Assembly (NCBI RefSeq): GCF_032595355.1
Contig: NZ_JASMWN010000001.1
Location: 1-64,000 of the forward strand
DNA from: Sedimentitalea todarodis
GTDB taxonomy: Bacteria; Pseudomonadota; Alphaproteobacteria; Rhodobacterales; Rhodobacteraceae
DNA: 64,000 nt
Direction: 5' to 3'
Every line of letters starts with the position of its first letter. Position 1 is the first letter of the stretch. This document shows positions 16,799 through 25,011 of the stretch, one piece after another. The notes below the pieces were generated by a model. It was not told the origin of the DNA and searched no databases. It saw only the letters and a list, made by a program, of their open reading frames with translations. The position numbers were made by a program, and so were the translations under genes.

Positions 16799-17056
16799 TT
16801 ATCGTTGATTGAGTTGCGCGCGCACGACGGAACCGCCCAGCCGCGACAAGCGGTAGGGTTTGCCGTTCGACGAGTGTACGAACCGGCGGGTTCTCAGGCG
16901 CTGGAAAACTTCAAACGTGCAGTCGGTCAGCACATGACCCTGACGTGTGAAGCAGGTGATCTTGCGAATTTTGCCGTTGTTGCCGCGCTCATGGTGAATG
17001 GCTCCACCAAGGGCGAGTTCATGCAAAACACGCTGTTCGTGCTTTGATATGTTCAA
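16799..17056 (-). CDS. yjhX: YjhX/TopAI family (UPF0386) protein, possible topoisomerase I inhibitor toxin
   Basis: 85 residues that follow the UPF0386 family from end to end: MNISKHEQRVLHELALGG, ERGNNGKIRKITCFTRQGH, LTDCTFEVFQRLRTRRFV, NGKPYRLSRLG and a closing VRAQLNQR. E. coli YjhX (TopAI) binds topoisomerase I and inhibits it. The start is a TTG with no strong ribosome binding site, so translation is likely weak or controlled. The upstream leader is highly structured and holds a candidate 10-codon leader peptide (17156-17188). A GNAT gene follows at 14 bp, as yjhQ does in E. coli. Confidence 0.88.
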   Translation of the reverse strand: MNISKHEQRVLHELALGGAIHHERGNNGKIRKITCFTRQGHVLTDCTFEVFQRLRTRRFVHSSNGKPYRLSRLGGSVVRAQLNQR

Positions 17057-17134
17057 AGGAGTTTCTCGATTTCATGAGAGTGCAGTCACAGGCCCGCTCA
17101 GCGTTCCGCTTGAGGGTCCGTTTTGTGTCCAGCA

Positions 17135-17224
17135 TTCCTGATCTTCTGTAGCCGATCAGGAACGGGCGTTTGCCCGGGTCTCTAACATAAAATCTCCATT
17201 GGCTGAGGAGCATTCCCCTCAGCT
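17135..17224 (-). promoter_or_regulatory. Structured leader of the yjhX-GNAT transcript
   Basis: Three hairpins lie in series. The first has GCTGAGG/CCTCAGC arms at 17203-17224. The second has CGGGC and GCCCG arms around a GTTT (plus strand) loop at 17163-17176. The third has TTCCTGATC (17135-17143) pairing perfectly with GATCAGGAA (17154-17162) across 10 bases. They lie within 170 bp upstream of the TTG start of the yjhX-like gene and overlap the candidate leader peptide. An attenuation or translation-coupled switch is inferred. Confidence 0.5.
17156..17188 (-). CDS. Candidate 10-codon leader peptide upstream of the yjhX-like gene
   Basis: ATG at 17188 begins MLETRANARS followed by TGA. GGAGA (17194-17197 on the plus strand as CTCC) lies 5 nt before the ATG, a better ribosome binding site than that of the downstream gene. 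The coding bases make up one arm region of two hairpins (17135-17162 and 17163-17176), so a stalled ribosome would change the fold. An overlapping 64-codon frame starting at 17213 that runs into the yjhX start is the alternative leader reading frame. Confidence 0.4.
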   Translation of the reverse strand: MLETRANARS

Positions 17225-17367
17225 TGGCGCTGCCTATGCGATGGCGCTGCCAACCTCAAGCATACGGTATCCGCAGGGATGCGAAGGGGTCCAAACTGTT
17301 ACCCAACGATCACATGGCTCTGTGCCAACGGGTCAGCCTTGCCGACCGCAGGCACGGCCTGCGCTGA

Positions 17368-17973
17368 TCAGTCATCCGGACGCGCCAGTTCAAAGACCTC
17401 GGTCACATGGCTGTAGTCGCGGTATCCCAGCCGCGCGAGTGGTTGGAACGTGGTGACGTCGAACCGTCCATCGCGAATACAGTCGTCACGCATGTGGATC
17501 CCGACGACCTCGCCCAGAACCAGCCGGTTGGATTTTCCGGGCAGTTCAACGATCTGGGTGAGCTTGCATTCAAGGGATGCCGGAGCGCCCAGCACCCGTG
17601 CACAGGGGATGGTTTCACATTCGACAGGAGAGAGGCCGGCGGCGCTGAATTCGTCCTCGTCCTTCCCGACGCTTTTTGAAGTCATGTTCATCGCGTCCCG
17701 GATGGCGTATTCGACGATGTTGACACAAAACACCCCGGTCTCGGCGATGTTGGCGACGCTGTCCTTGGTGCCGTCTTGGTCGGGTTTGCTGCCGGTGGAG
17801 GAGAACATCACCTGCGGTGGCACATAGGCGACAGCATTAAAGAACGAATAAGGCGCGAGATTGTTGGTGCCGTCTGCCGCGCGACTTGAAATCCATCCGA
17901 TTGGGCGTGGCGTGACGATCGCGTTGAAGGGGTTATGAGGCAGGCCGTGACCGTCCTGGGGGCGATAGAACAT
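17368..17973 (-). CDS. Flavin reductase family protein (FMN-binding split barrel)
   Basis: 201 residues from the ATG at 17973, chosen for the GGAG upstream and the MFYRPQDGHGLPHNPFNAIV start seen in homologues. The core PRPIGWISSRAADGTNNLAPYSFFNAV (about 23-49) is the hallmark of this family, followed by FSSTG and DSVANIAETGVFCVNIV (about 70-90). These proteins bind FMN, and some reduce it for partner oxygenases, while others have unassigned roles. No oxygenase lies beside it. Confidence 0.88.
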   Translation of the reverse strand: MFYRPQDGHGLPHNPFNAIVTPRPIGWISSRAADGTNNLAPYSFFNAVAYVPPQVMFSSTGSKPDQDGTKDSVANIAETGVFCVNIVEYAIRDAMNMTSKSVGKDEDEFSAAGLSPVECETIPCARVLGAPASLECKLTQIVELPGKSNRLVLGEVVGIHMRDDCIRDGRFDVTTFQPLARLGYRDYSHVTEVFELARPDD

Positions 17974-18052
17974 GGGAAACTCCGACTGTTTGCCCAAGAC
18001 CTAGCGGCGTGTTAGGGCGAATTCCACCACATACCGCCGTTGGGATGATCGC

Positions 18053-18544
18053 GTGATAGAGCTGAGACCGGAAACCGGAGAGGATTGGTGGGAAGTCGAG
18101 GCGCTCTATGATCTCTGCTTTGCACCGGGCCGCGAGGCGCTGTCGTCCTACCGATTGCGCGATGACATACCCCCGGTCGCGGGCTTGTCGCTGGTGGCAC
18201 GTGACGAGGCCCTGATATTGGCCGGTGCGATCAGGTTCTGGCCGGTGCGGGTTGGCACGGCAGCGGCGCTGTTGCTGGGACCCGTTGCCGTGCACCCGAC
18301 GCACCAGGGCGAAGGCTTGGGCGGTGTCCTGATCCGGGACGGGCTTGCCGCCGCCGCGACCGGCGGCTGGGAGCGGGTGCTGCTGGTGGGTGATTATCCC
18401 TATTATTCGCGGTTCGGCTTTGAGCCATTGACCGACGTGGTCATGCCGCCACCAACCAACCCCGAACGGGTTCTGGGGCAGGCGATCTGCGCGGGGGCGT
18501 GGGATGGGGTTCGGGGAGATGTCACGCGGTGGACAAACGCCTGA
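18053..18544 (+). CDS. GNAT family N-acetyltransferase (YhbS-like)
   Basis: 163 residues starting at a GTG (MIELRPETGEDWWEVEALYD). The acetyl-CoA site is LGPVAVHPTHQGEGLGGVLI (about 77-96), followed by VLLVGDYPYYSRFGFEPL (about 106-123), which is typical of YhbS-type members. It starts 79 bp from the divergent flavin reductase gene. The acceptor substrate is unknown. Confidence 0.85.
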   Translation: MIELRPETGEDWWEVEALYDLCFAPGREALSSYRLRDDIPPVAGLSLVARDEALILAGAIRFWPVRVGTAAALLLGPVAVHPTHQGEGLGGVLIRDGLAAAATGGWERVLLVGDYPYYSRFGFEPLTDVVMPPPTNPERVLGQAICAGAWDGVRGDVTRWTNA

Positions 18545-18601
18545 CATTGAAAACCGGTGCCAGAATGCCGATCTTGTGAAGATGCGCGCACAGGAGTCGA
18601 A

Positions 18602-19360
18602 ATGCCGGATATTGAAATCGTTGAGGCCGTGGACGTAGAAGCCGAACTGGACCGCTTGGCCGCGCAATACCGCGCCGCCGGCGGGATCGGGGTGCGCATG
18701 CTCAACATGCTTGGCGGCAAGGCCGAGTCGCTGATTGATCGGCTGCCTGCGTCCGTCCGCGAGAATCTGGGTGATGCGACGCAGCGGGCATTGACCCTGG
18801 CGATGTACGCGGCGCAATCAACGCGCACGACCGTGCCGGATCAGAAACCCTGGGTCAACACGGCCGTGACAACCGCCATGGGGGCCGCTGGCGGGTTCGG
18901 CGGGTTGCCGACGGCATTGGTCGAATTACCTGCAACCACCACGGTGTTGCTACGCGCCATTCAGGGCGTGGCAGCGGAGCACGGCTTTGATCCCGCAGCG
19001 GAGAACGTGCAGTTTGACTGTATCCGGGTGTTTGCGGCCGCAGGGCCGCTGGCTGCGGACGACGGCGCGGATCTGGGGTTTGTGTCTCTGCGGCTCACGC
19101 TGAGTGGTGGCGCAATGCACAAGTTGATCGCGACGGTCGCACCAAAACTTGCCACTGTGCTCGGTCAGAAACTGGCGGCGCAAACCGTGCCGGTTCTCGG
19201 GGCTGTCGCCGGGGCGACAACCAACTATGTCTATACCAGCTACTATCAGCAGATCGCGCATGTGCATTTCGGATTGCGGCGATTGGCAATCGACGGTGAT
19301 ATTGCCGAAGATGAGCTGGTCAGCAAGCTTGGCCAGCGGATGCAGGGGCGGTTGTCCTGA
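18602..19360 (+). CDS. EcsC family protein
   Basis: 252 residues from the ATG at 18602, preceded by GGAG. The family pattern is visible as LAAQYRAAGGIGVRMLNMLGGKAESLIDRLP (about 20-50, here shown in part), AMGAAGGFGGLPTALVELPATTTVLLRAI and the C-terminal PVLGAVAGATTNYVYTSYYQ (about 198-217). EcsC-family proteins are membrane-associated and of unknown biochemical function. It follows the GNAT gene by 57 bp. Confidence 0.82.
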   Translation: MPDIEIVEAVDVEAELDRLAAQYRAAGGIGVRMLNMLGGKAESLIDRLPASVRENLGDATQRALTLAMYAAQSTRTTVPDQKPWVNTAVTTAMGAAGGFGGLPTALVELPATTTVLLRAIQGVAAEHGFDPAAENVQFDCIRVFAAAGPLAADDGADLGFVSLRLTLSGGAMHKLIATVAPKLATVLGQKLAAQTVPVLGAVAGATTNYVYTSYYQQIAHVHFGLRRLAIDGDIAEDELVSKLGQRMQGRLS

Positions 19361-19714
19361 CGGAGGGTTCCCAGGGTCCCGAATTGCAACGGAACTACAA
19401 GACCGAGTCTGCCTGCAACGCATCGACAGAAGGTGCAGGCGCCGGATGGGTCGTGGCATATCTGCTGCTTTGTTCGGATTCAGCGCAAGGGAATTGAGTT
19501 GCCTTGTTGCCCCTGTGGTTGTGAATGCGATAACGCAGGACAACGTGTCGCGCAGGGTCGGAGACCGGGTCGCCTGAACCAGGCAAACCCGAGGGCACAG
19601 GTTCATGACCCATGTGGATTTTTTCTCCGGGATGTCCGATGGCGGCCCGATTGTCAGTGTGGGCGACGTTTGTCAGTGCCCTAAAACCGCAAGGACTGAT
19701 CCGACGAGGGGTAG
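19361..19714. other. 350-bp stretch with no convincing gene
   Basis: Between the EcsC gene and the unknown gene at 19715. Short frames exist on both strands but none has a family resemblance or a good start. It probably carries the promoter for the gene at 19715. Confidence 0.4.
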
Positions 19715-20395
19715 ATGGGAGAATACGAAAAGGCAGAGCTGATCGCGATATGCCGGGAAAAGCTGTTGCTCAATGGTCTGGTTGTGCATGTCGAACAGGA
19801 TTTCGACAAGGTACCCAAGATCATTGAGACGATTGGAAAACCTTACCTGACACCCAAGATGTCGCCGTTCTTCAATGACTTCACCGGCGAGAACTGCTTT
19901 TGGCTTCGGCTTGAGAAGGACGGAGAGATTGTTGCCGTTGCCGGCGCGCGTCTGGATGATCTGGGCGAAGGCAGCATCACCGAATACTGGCGGCGCACCA
20001 TGCGCCGACAATATGGCAATGGCGAAGTCGAGATGGTGACCCGGGTCGCGCCTCCGCTGGAGCAGGACCTCAAGGGACGGCTGGCCTATTTCGGTGATCT
20101 GCATTTTTCCCGCGCCGCAGGCCGGTCACTCAAGACGGTGCGCCGCTTTGTTTTGATCGGACATATGATCTCGGCGCTGAAGTGGAACCCGGACTGGACC
20201 TATGCGTTCCTGCGCGAAGACGATGTGCGGCGAGGAGGAGGCTATCACTATGGGTTCAATCGCTATATTCCCGACGCCCAAATCTGGGTCGATCCTCCTG
20301 CGCCGCGGGAGAACACCGAGTATTGCGTGATGACCAACCGTCGTGATCTGGCCTATATGGCGGAGTCCTTCATCCGTTCACCGGAGCGGCTTTGA
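19715..20395 (+). CDS. Unrecognised 226-residue protein beside an XRE regulator
   Basis: I do not recognise the family. The sequence is soluble, rich in aromatic residues and charge, with no signal peptide or membrane segment. The middle part (LRLEKDGEIVAVAGARLDDL, about 64-83) has the alternating pattern of a central beta-strand such as that of acyltransferase folds, and the rest contains GDLHFSRAAGRSLKTVRRFV (about 127-146) and GGGYHYGFNRYIPDAQIWVD (about 174-193). The stop codon overlaps the 3' end of the convergent XRE regulator by 18 bp, so the two messages are complementary at their ends. A GNAT-like activity is possible but only a guess. Confidence 0.6.
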   Translation: MGEYEKAELIAICREKLLLNGLVVHVEQDFDKVPKIIETIGKPYLTPKMSPFFNDFTGENCFWLRLEKDGEIVAVAGARLDDLGEGSITEYWRRTMRRQYGNGEVEMVTRVAPPLEQDLKGRLAYFGDLHFSRAAGRSLKTVRRFVLIGHMISALKWNPDWTYAFLREDDVRRGGGYHYGFNRYIPDAQIWVDPPAPRENTEYCVMTNRRDLAYMAESFIRSPERL

Positions 20396-21118
20396 ATAGC
20401 TGATGATCACATTGCCGTCGGTCTCTGATGCAACCGGCAACAGCAACCGGATATAGTCGAGCCGGATTTGTTCGGCATGTCCGGGGGCAAGCACGTTTAG
20501 CGCTTCTTCGGACAGTACCGGTTGGCCTTCGGCGGCCGAACGATAGGCCAGCAACAGGCGCTTTTGCAGGTCACTATCGCGGACTTCGTCCAGTGCGTAT
20601 TGCAACGATTTCTTGTCGGCGACGCCCAGTGTACGCGCAGAGAGGCTGCTGCGTCCCATGCGCAGCACCTCGATCCGATTGGACCGGTCGCCGGGGGCCC
20701 TGTAGATATCAAACCACTCTATGATCTTGTCAAAGCCGCTCAACTGCCTGCCATATTTGAACCAGCGCAACATCATGTCATCGACCGTGGGTTCCTGGCC
20801 ACGCATGTTGGCGGCTTCCCGCAGGCTTCCGGCGATCTGGTCAAAGAACTTCATGGCCTGTTCGGTGATCGGCCCGTCAGCGCCCAGATCGGTCACATCA
20901 AACGGTTGCGACGTGCTGCCTGCCAGGTAGGCAAGAGACACTTCCAGTTCGCGGGCCAGTTTGACAGACAGATCCCAGCTTGGTGAGGCCTTGGTGCTGA
21001 GCATGGTCGAGATGTAGTTCGGACTCATGTCCAATGCGCGGGAGAGTCGCGCGCGGTTGCCGGCGTATTTCTTGGACATGTCGATAGCGCTGGCAATGCG
21101 GTCGTGGAAAATGCTCAT
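20378..21118 (-). CDS. XRE family transcriptional regulator with C-terminal sensory region
   Basis: 246 residues from the ATG at 21118 (MSIFHDRIASAIDMSKKYAG), chosen over an upstream TTG. The helix-turn-helix spans about 20-65 (GNRARLSRALDMSPNYISTM, then SWDLSVKLARELEVSLAYLA). Residues 70-246 are a separate, mostly helical domain that I do not recognise. A long AT-rich dyad just upstream (21143-21166) is a likely operator, suggesting autoregulation. Its 3' end overlaps the convergent unknown gene at 19715. Confidence 0.83.
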   Translation of the reverse strand: MSIFHDRIASAIDMSKKYAGNRARLSRALDMSPNYISTMLSTKASPSWDLSVKLARELEVSLAYLAGSTSQPFDVTDLGADGPITEQAMKFFDQIAGSLREAANMRGQEPTVDDMMLRWFKYGRQLSGFDKIIEWFDIYRAPGDRSNRIEVLRMGRSSLSARTLGVADKKSLQYALDEVRDSDLQKRLLLAYRSAAEGQPVLSEEALNVLAPGHAEQIRLDYIRLLLPVASETDGNVIISYSKPLR

Positions 21119-21142
21119 GGGAGGCTTGTCCGAGTCGTACTT

Positions 21143-21166
21143 AATATTATGCAATCGTATAATATT
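21143..21166. promoter_or_regulatory. AT-rich dyad upstream of the XRE regulator
   Basis: AATATTAT (21143-21150) and ATAATATT (21159-21166) are perfect inverted repeats separated by 8 bp, 24 bp before the XRE start. Spacing of one and a half to two helical turns between half-site centres fits a dimeric repressor; binding by the adjacent XRE protein is inferred. Confidence 0.6.
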
Positions 21167-21226
21167 TTGGCTTCATTGCAATCCGAAAGCGAGTTTACCT
21201 GACGTGAGGAAGGTGGGTCGCATGTT

Positions 21227-22207
21227 TCAAAAGCGCGACGGAATGGCGGATCGTGCGATCTTGCGGGCTTTTTGTTGTTCCCGCAGAAAAACGAAGAGGC
21301 CGGAGCCGACAATCATGGTCATGCCGATCCAGACCGCCATGTCAGGCAGTTCGGCCCATAAGAACCAGCCCCAGAAAACCGCCATTGGCATCAATGCGTA
21401 TTCGAACGGGGCCACCGTTGCGACGTCTGTGAGGCGATAGGCCTGTGCCAGGCAATACCCGATGACGGCTGAGTTCAGTCCAAGGCCGATCAGAACACCC
21501 CAGTCCTCCGGCGAGGGCCAGACCCAGGCGCGCAACAGAAAGACGATGCTGGCATTGTCACTGCCTTCGGCAAACCGTCCGTCGCCGGCAACCAGCCAGA
21601 ACCCCAGCGACACGAGGATGAAAACCACCTGAATATAGATCGACAGAGCCGAAGCCTTGCTCTCGGCGCCGAGTTTCCGTGTCATCAGTTGCATCAACGC
21701 ATAGGTCAGAGCTGAAAACACCGGCAACAACAGGATCATGCGGTCGACTTGAAGGTCGGCGTCACCTGCCCAGGGCCGCTGCATGACCAGCACCCCGGCA
21801 AATCCGACGAGGACGGCCCCGATCCGCAGCGGGCCGACCTTTTCGCCAAGGATCGGGATGGACAGGACCGTGATGAACAGCGGCGCCACAAAGAACAACG
21901 CGGTTGCGTCCGCCAGCGGGATCACCGCCAGCGCGATGAAAAAGCTCATGTTGGACAGAACCACCAGGAGTCCACGCAGGAGGTGGAGGCCCGGCTGGCG
22001 GGTCTTGAGGATGGTCCAGCCGCCTTCCATCTGCACCAGTGCCAGCCCGAACACCAGCCCGATGGCGGAGCGGGCGAACACCAGTTGGTGCAAGGGATAT
22101 CCACCCGACAATTGCTTGATCAGCATGTCGTTGATCGAGATCGCAGCCATCCCCGCGATCAAAAAGGCAATCCCGGCGGCGGGCCGGCTTTGGGTTGATT
22201 CTATCAT
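21227..22207 (-). CDS. DMT superfamily (EamA) transporter
   Basis: 326 residues from the ATG at 22207 (GGGAG upstream). Ten predicted membrane helices form two EamA repeats: the first starts AGIAFLIAGMAAISINDMLIKQL (about 10-30 shown in part), the second after VFSALTYALMQLMTRKLGAESKAS (about 160). GLGLNSAVIGYCLAQAYRLT and FEYALMPMAVFWGWFLW near the C-terminus are typical. These carriers usually export amino acids or metabolites. The substrate is unknown. It is divergent from the ABC exporter at 22390. Confidence 0.87.
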   Translation of the reverse strand: MIESTQSRPAAGIAFLIAGMAAISINDMLIKQLSGGYPLHQLVFARSAIGLVFGLALVQMEGGWTILKTRQPGLHLLRGLLVVLSNMSFFIALAVIPLADATALFFVAPLFITVLSIPILGEKVGPLRIGAVLVGFAGVLVMQRPWAGDADLQVDRMILLLPVFSALTYALMQLMTRKLGAESKASALSIYIQVVFILVSLGFWLVAGDGRFAEGSDNASIVFLLRAWVWPSPEDWGVLIGLGLNSAVIGYCLAQAYRLTDVATVAPFEYALMPMAVFWGWFLWAELPDMAVWIGMTMIVGSGLFVFLREQQKARKIARSAIPSRF

Positions 22208-22389
22208 GTGGCAACTCCCGGCGGCGGCGGGCAGGCCGCAGCCGCAGAACAGACCGCTATCACAGCCGTGTGTTTTGTCCATCCCGCGCCCTGCACATGT
22301 GCGCAGTGAACTGTGCATTCGGGCTCTGGTCCCGGTCAGCACGCGCAGGTAGTCTTGCGCCCAGTGTGCGGACAAAAAATGGAGAGATC

Positions 22390-23319
22390 ATGTCAGTCAT
22401 TCTGTCCATTCGGGACCTGCAAAAAACCTATGCTGGTGGGTTTCAGGCCCTCAAGGGGGTCAGTCTCGACATCGAACAGGGCGAGATCCTGGCGTTGCTA
22501 GGTCCCAATGGTGCGGGCAAGACCACATTGATTTCAACCATTTGCGGTATCACAACGCCAACTGGCGGGCAGGTTACCGTGGGTGGTTATGATATCATTA
22601 CCGAATTCAGGGGCGCACGGTCACTAATCGGGCTGGTGCCGCAAGAGGTGAACCTGCAACCGTTCGAGACGCTCATGAACACCGTGAGATTTTCGCGCGG
22701 GCTGTTTGGCAAGCCGCGCAACGATGCGTATGTCGAGAATGTGCTGCGCACGCTGAGCCTGTGGGACAAGAAGGACAATCAGATCACAACGCTGTCGGGT
22801 GGGATGAAGCGCCGGGTGCTGATCGCCAAGGCGCTGAGCCACGAACCGCGCGTGCTGTTTCTGGACGAACCCACCGCCGGGGTCGATGTCGATTTGCGCA
22901 AGGACATGTGGGATACCGTCGCCGATCTCAAGGCCGATGGCGTCACCATCATCCTGACCACCCACTACATCGAAGAGGCCGAGGCGATTGCCGACCGTGT
23001 GGGTATTATCACGCGCGGCGAGTTGGTTCTCGTCGAGGAAAAGACTGCGCTGATGGCGCGGATGGGTCGAAAACAGATCGAGGTGCAATTGACCGCGCCG
23101 CTGCAGTCCATCCCGGCCCCGCTGGAAAAATACGCGCTGGAATTGTGCGACGGTGGAGAGGGATTGATCTACACCTATGACGTTCATGGCCCGCGCACCG
23201 GGATCACCGGCCTGCTGAACAGTATCGCGGAGGCCGGGCTGACTCTGCGAGATGTGCAGACGCGGCAAAGCAGTCTCGAAGACATCTTTGTCGATCTTGT
23301 GAAGGGCGACCCGTCATGA
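22390..23319 (+). CDS. ABC exporter ATP-binding protein, YadG-like
   Basis: 309 residues from the ATG at 22390 (GGAGAG upstream). Walker A is GPNGAGKTT, the signature is LSGGMKRRVLIAKAL, Walker B is VLFLDEPTAGVD and the switch histidine lies in ILTTHYIEEAEAIA. The N-terminus (LSIRDLQKTYAGGFQALKGV) and the C-terminal extension closely recall E. coli YadG. It overlaps the permease gene by ATGA and forms a two-component exporter of unknown substrate. Confidence 0.9.
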   Translation: MSVILSIRDLQKTYAGGFQALKGVSLDIEQGEILALLGPNGAGKTTLISTICGITTPTGGQVTVGGYDIITEFRGARSLIGLVPQEVNLQPFETLMNTVRFSRGLFGKPRNDAYVENVLRTLSLWDKKDNQITTLSGGMKRRVLIAKALSHEPRVLFLDEPTAGVDVDLRKDMWDTVADLKADGVTIILTTHYIEEAEAIADRVGIITRGELVLVEEKTALMARMGRKQIEVQLTAPLQSIPAPLEKYALELCDGGEGLIYTYDVHGPRTGITGLLNSIAEAGLTLRDVQTRQSSLEDIFVDLVKGDPS

Positions 23320-24077
23320 ACCTGTCAGCTGTCGGCGCGATTTACAGATTTGAAATGATGCGTTTCTTTCGCACGCTGATGCAGAGTTTCCTGTCGCCTG
23401 TCCTGTCCACGTCGCTTTATTTCGTGGTCTTTGGCGCGGCCATCGGCAGCCGCATCCAGGAGGTTGAAGGCGTCAGCTACGGGGCGTTTATCGTGCCGGG
23501 GCTGGTAATGCTGTCCGTGATCACCCAGGGCATTTCCAATGCAGCCTTTGGCATCTATTTCCCTAAGTTCACCGGTACCATCTACGAGTTGCTGTCCGCG
23601 CCGGTCAATTTTCTCGAAATCGTGATGGGTTTTGTCGGCGCTGCCGCGACCAAGGCGTTGTTCATCGGCGTGGTGATTCTGTTGACGGCTTCGCTCTTTG
23701 TGGATCTGACCATCCAGCACCCGGTTGCGATGGTGCTGTTCCTGCTACTGACCTGTCTCAGCTTTGCGCTGATGGGCTTCATCATCGGAATCTGGGCCGG
23801 AAACTTTGAACAGTTGCAACTTGTGCCCTTGTTGATCGTAACGCCGCTGATCTTTCTCGGTGGCTCGTTCTATTCCATCTCGATGCTGCCACCGATCTGG
23901 CAGACGGTCACCCTGTTCAACCCGGTCGTCTACCTGATCTCCGGCTTTCGCTGGTCGTTCTTTGGAACGGCGGATGTGCCCATCGGTCTGAGCCTGCTGG
24001 CCATCGCCGGATTCACCGTGCTGTGCATGACTGTGATCTGGTGGATATTCAAAACCGGCTGGCGCATTCGGAGCTAA
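23316..24077 (+). CDS. ABC-2 type exporter permease, YadH-like
   Basis: 253 residues with six hydrophobic segments. SPVLSTSLYFVVFGAAIGSR (near 28-47), YGAFIVPGLVMLSVITQGIS (near 57-76) and VTPLIFLGGSFYSISMLPPI (near 173-192) match the ABC-2 permease pattern of YadH. Its start overlaps the ATPase stop, so the two are translated together. Confidence 0.9.
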   Translation: MNLSAVGAIYRFEMMRFFRTLMQSFLSPVLSTSLYFVVFGAAIGSRIQEVEGVSYGAFIVPGLVMLSVITQGISNAAFGIYFPKFTGTIYELLSAPVNFLEIVMGFVGAAATKALFIGVVILLTASLFVDLTIQHPVAMVLFLLLTCLSFALMGFIIGIWAGNFEQLQLVPLLIVTPLIFLGGSFYSISMLPPIWQTVTLFNPVVYLISGFRWSFFGTADVPIGLSLLAIAGFTVLCMTVIWWIFKTGWRIRS

Positions 24078-24212
24078 CCGTTCAACCCAAGCGGTCGTTG
24101 GTCTGGTTGGACGTGGCAATTTTGCCCGGCCGTCGCGTGAATTGGGCGTGACGCGCGGTTCTGTTCGGGACGACATCTTGTTTGTCGGCGGGCGGCGTTC
24201 TACATCGACTGC

Positions 24213-25010
24213 ATGAACCTTCGCATTCCCTTTCTCAAAAAGCCGCCCCTTGTCTCCGTCGTCCGATTGCATGGGGCCATAGGAATGGCCGGGCGCCGAT
24301 CGCTCAATGATCACGCCCTGGCCCCGATCCTCGAAAAGGCGTTTCGTCGCGGCAAGCCCGACATGGTGGCGCTCGAGATCAACTCGCCGGGCGGCTCGCC
24401 TGTGCAATCCTCGCTGATCGGCGCGCGTATCCGGAGGCTCTCAGAGGAAACCAAGGTGCCGGTCGTGGCCTTTGTCGAAGACGTTGCCGCATCGGGTGGA
24501 TATTGGCTGGCGGCGGCGGCGGATGAAATCTGGGCCGATGAAAGCTCGGTTGTCGGATCGATCGGTGTGATCTCCGCAGGCTTCGGCGCACAGGTGTTCC
24601 TGGCGCGCCAAGGCATCGAACGGCGGGTCTATACCGCCGGGAAATCCAAGTCGATGCTCGACCCGTTCCGACCAGAAAATGAAGAGGATGTGGCGCGTCT
24701 GCGCGTCATACTCGGCGATATCCACGATAATTTCATCGCCCATATCAAGGCACGCCGGGGGCAGAAACTCGATACCACCAAGGATCTCTTCACTGGCGAG
24801 ATCTGGCTGGCGCGGCGCGCGACAGACCTGGGACTGATTGATGGCATCGGACATCTGAAACCCAAGATGAAGGCACGTTTTGGTGACAAGGTGAAATTCC
24901 GCCGCCATGAAATGCGCCGCCCGTTCCTGTCCCGTTTCGGGGCGCAGATCATGGACGATGCTGTCGCCGGCATCGAGGAACGCGCCGCATTCGCGCGTTT
25001 TGGTCTCTGA
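24213..25010 (+). CDS. S49 family serine peptidase (SppA/SohB-like)
   Basis: 265 residues. Strand and oxyanion elements are LEINSPGGSPVQSS (about 54-67), the nucleophile is Ser94 in VEDVAASGGYWLA, and the general base lysine is within AGKSKSMLDPF (Lys144 or Lys146). SVVGSIGVI follows at 112-120. It is the short single-domain form that usually acts as a signal peptide peptidase or membrane protein quality protease. No clear N-terminal membrane anchor is seen, unlike SppA proper. A small zinc-ribbon membrane protein gene follows at 1 bp. Confidence 0.9.
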   Translation: MNLRIPFLKKPPLVSVVRLHGAIGMAGRRSLNDHALAPILEKAFRRGKPDMVALEINSPGGSPVQSSLIGARIRRLSEETKVPVVAFVEDVAASGGYWLAAAADEIWADESSVVGSIGVISAGFGAQVFLARQGIERRVYTAGKSKSMLDPFRPENEEDVARLRVILGDIHDNFIAHIKARRGQKLDTTKDLFTGEIWLARRATDLGLIDGIGHLKPKMKARFGDKVKFRRHEMRRPFLSRFGAQIMDDAVAGIEERAAFARFGL

Positions 25011-25011
25011 T

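Noticed and set aside
17019..17213. A 64-codon minus-strand frame upstream of and overlapping the yjhX-like gene as a full gene
   Set aside because: Its translation looks unselected and its Shine-Dalgarno is too close to the ATG; the 10-codon frame inside it has better initiation signals. It remains an alternative leader reading frame.
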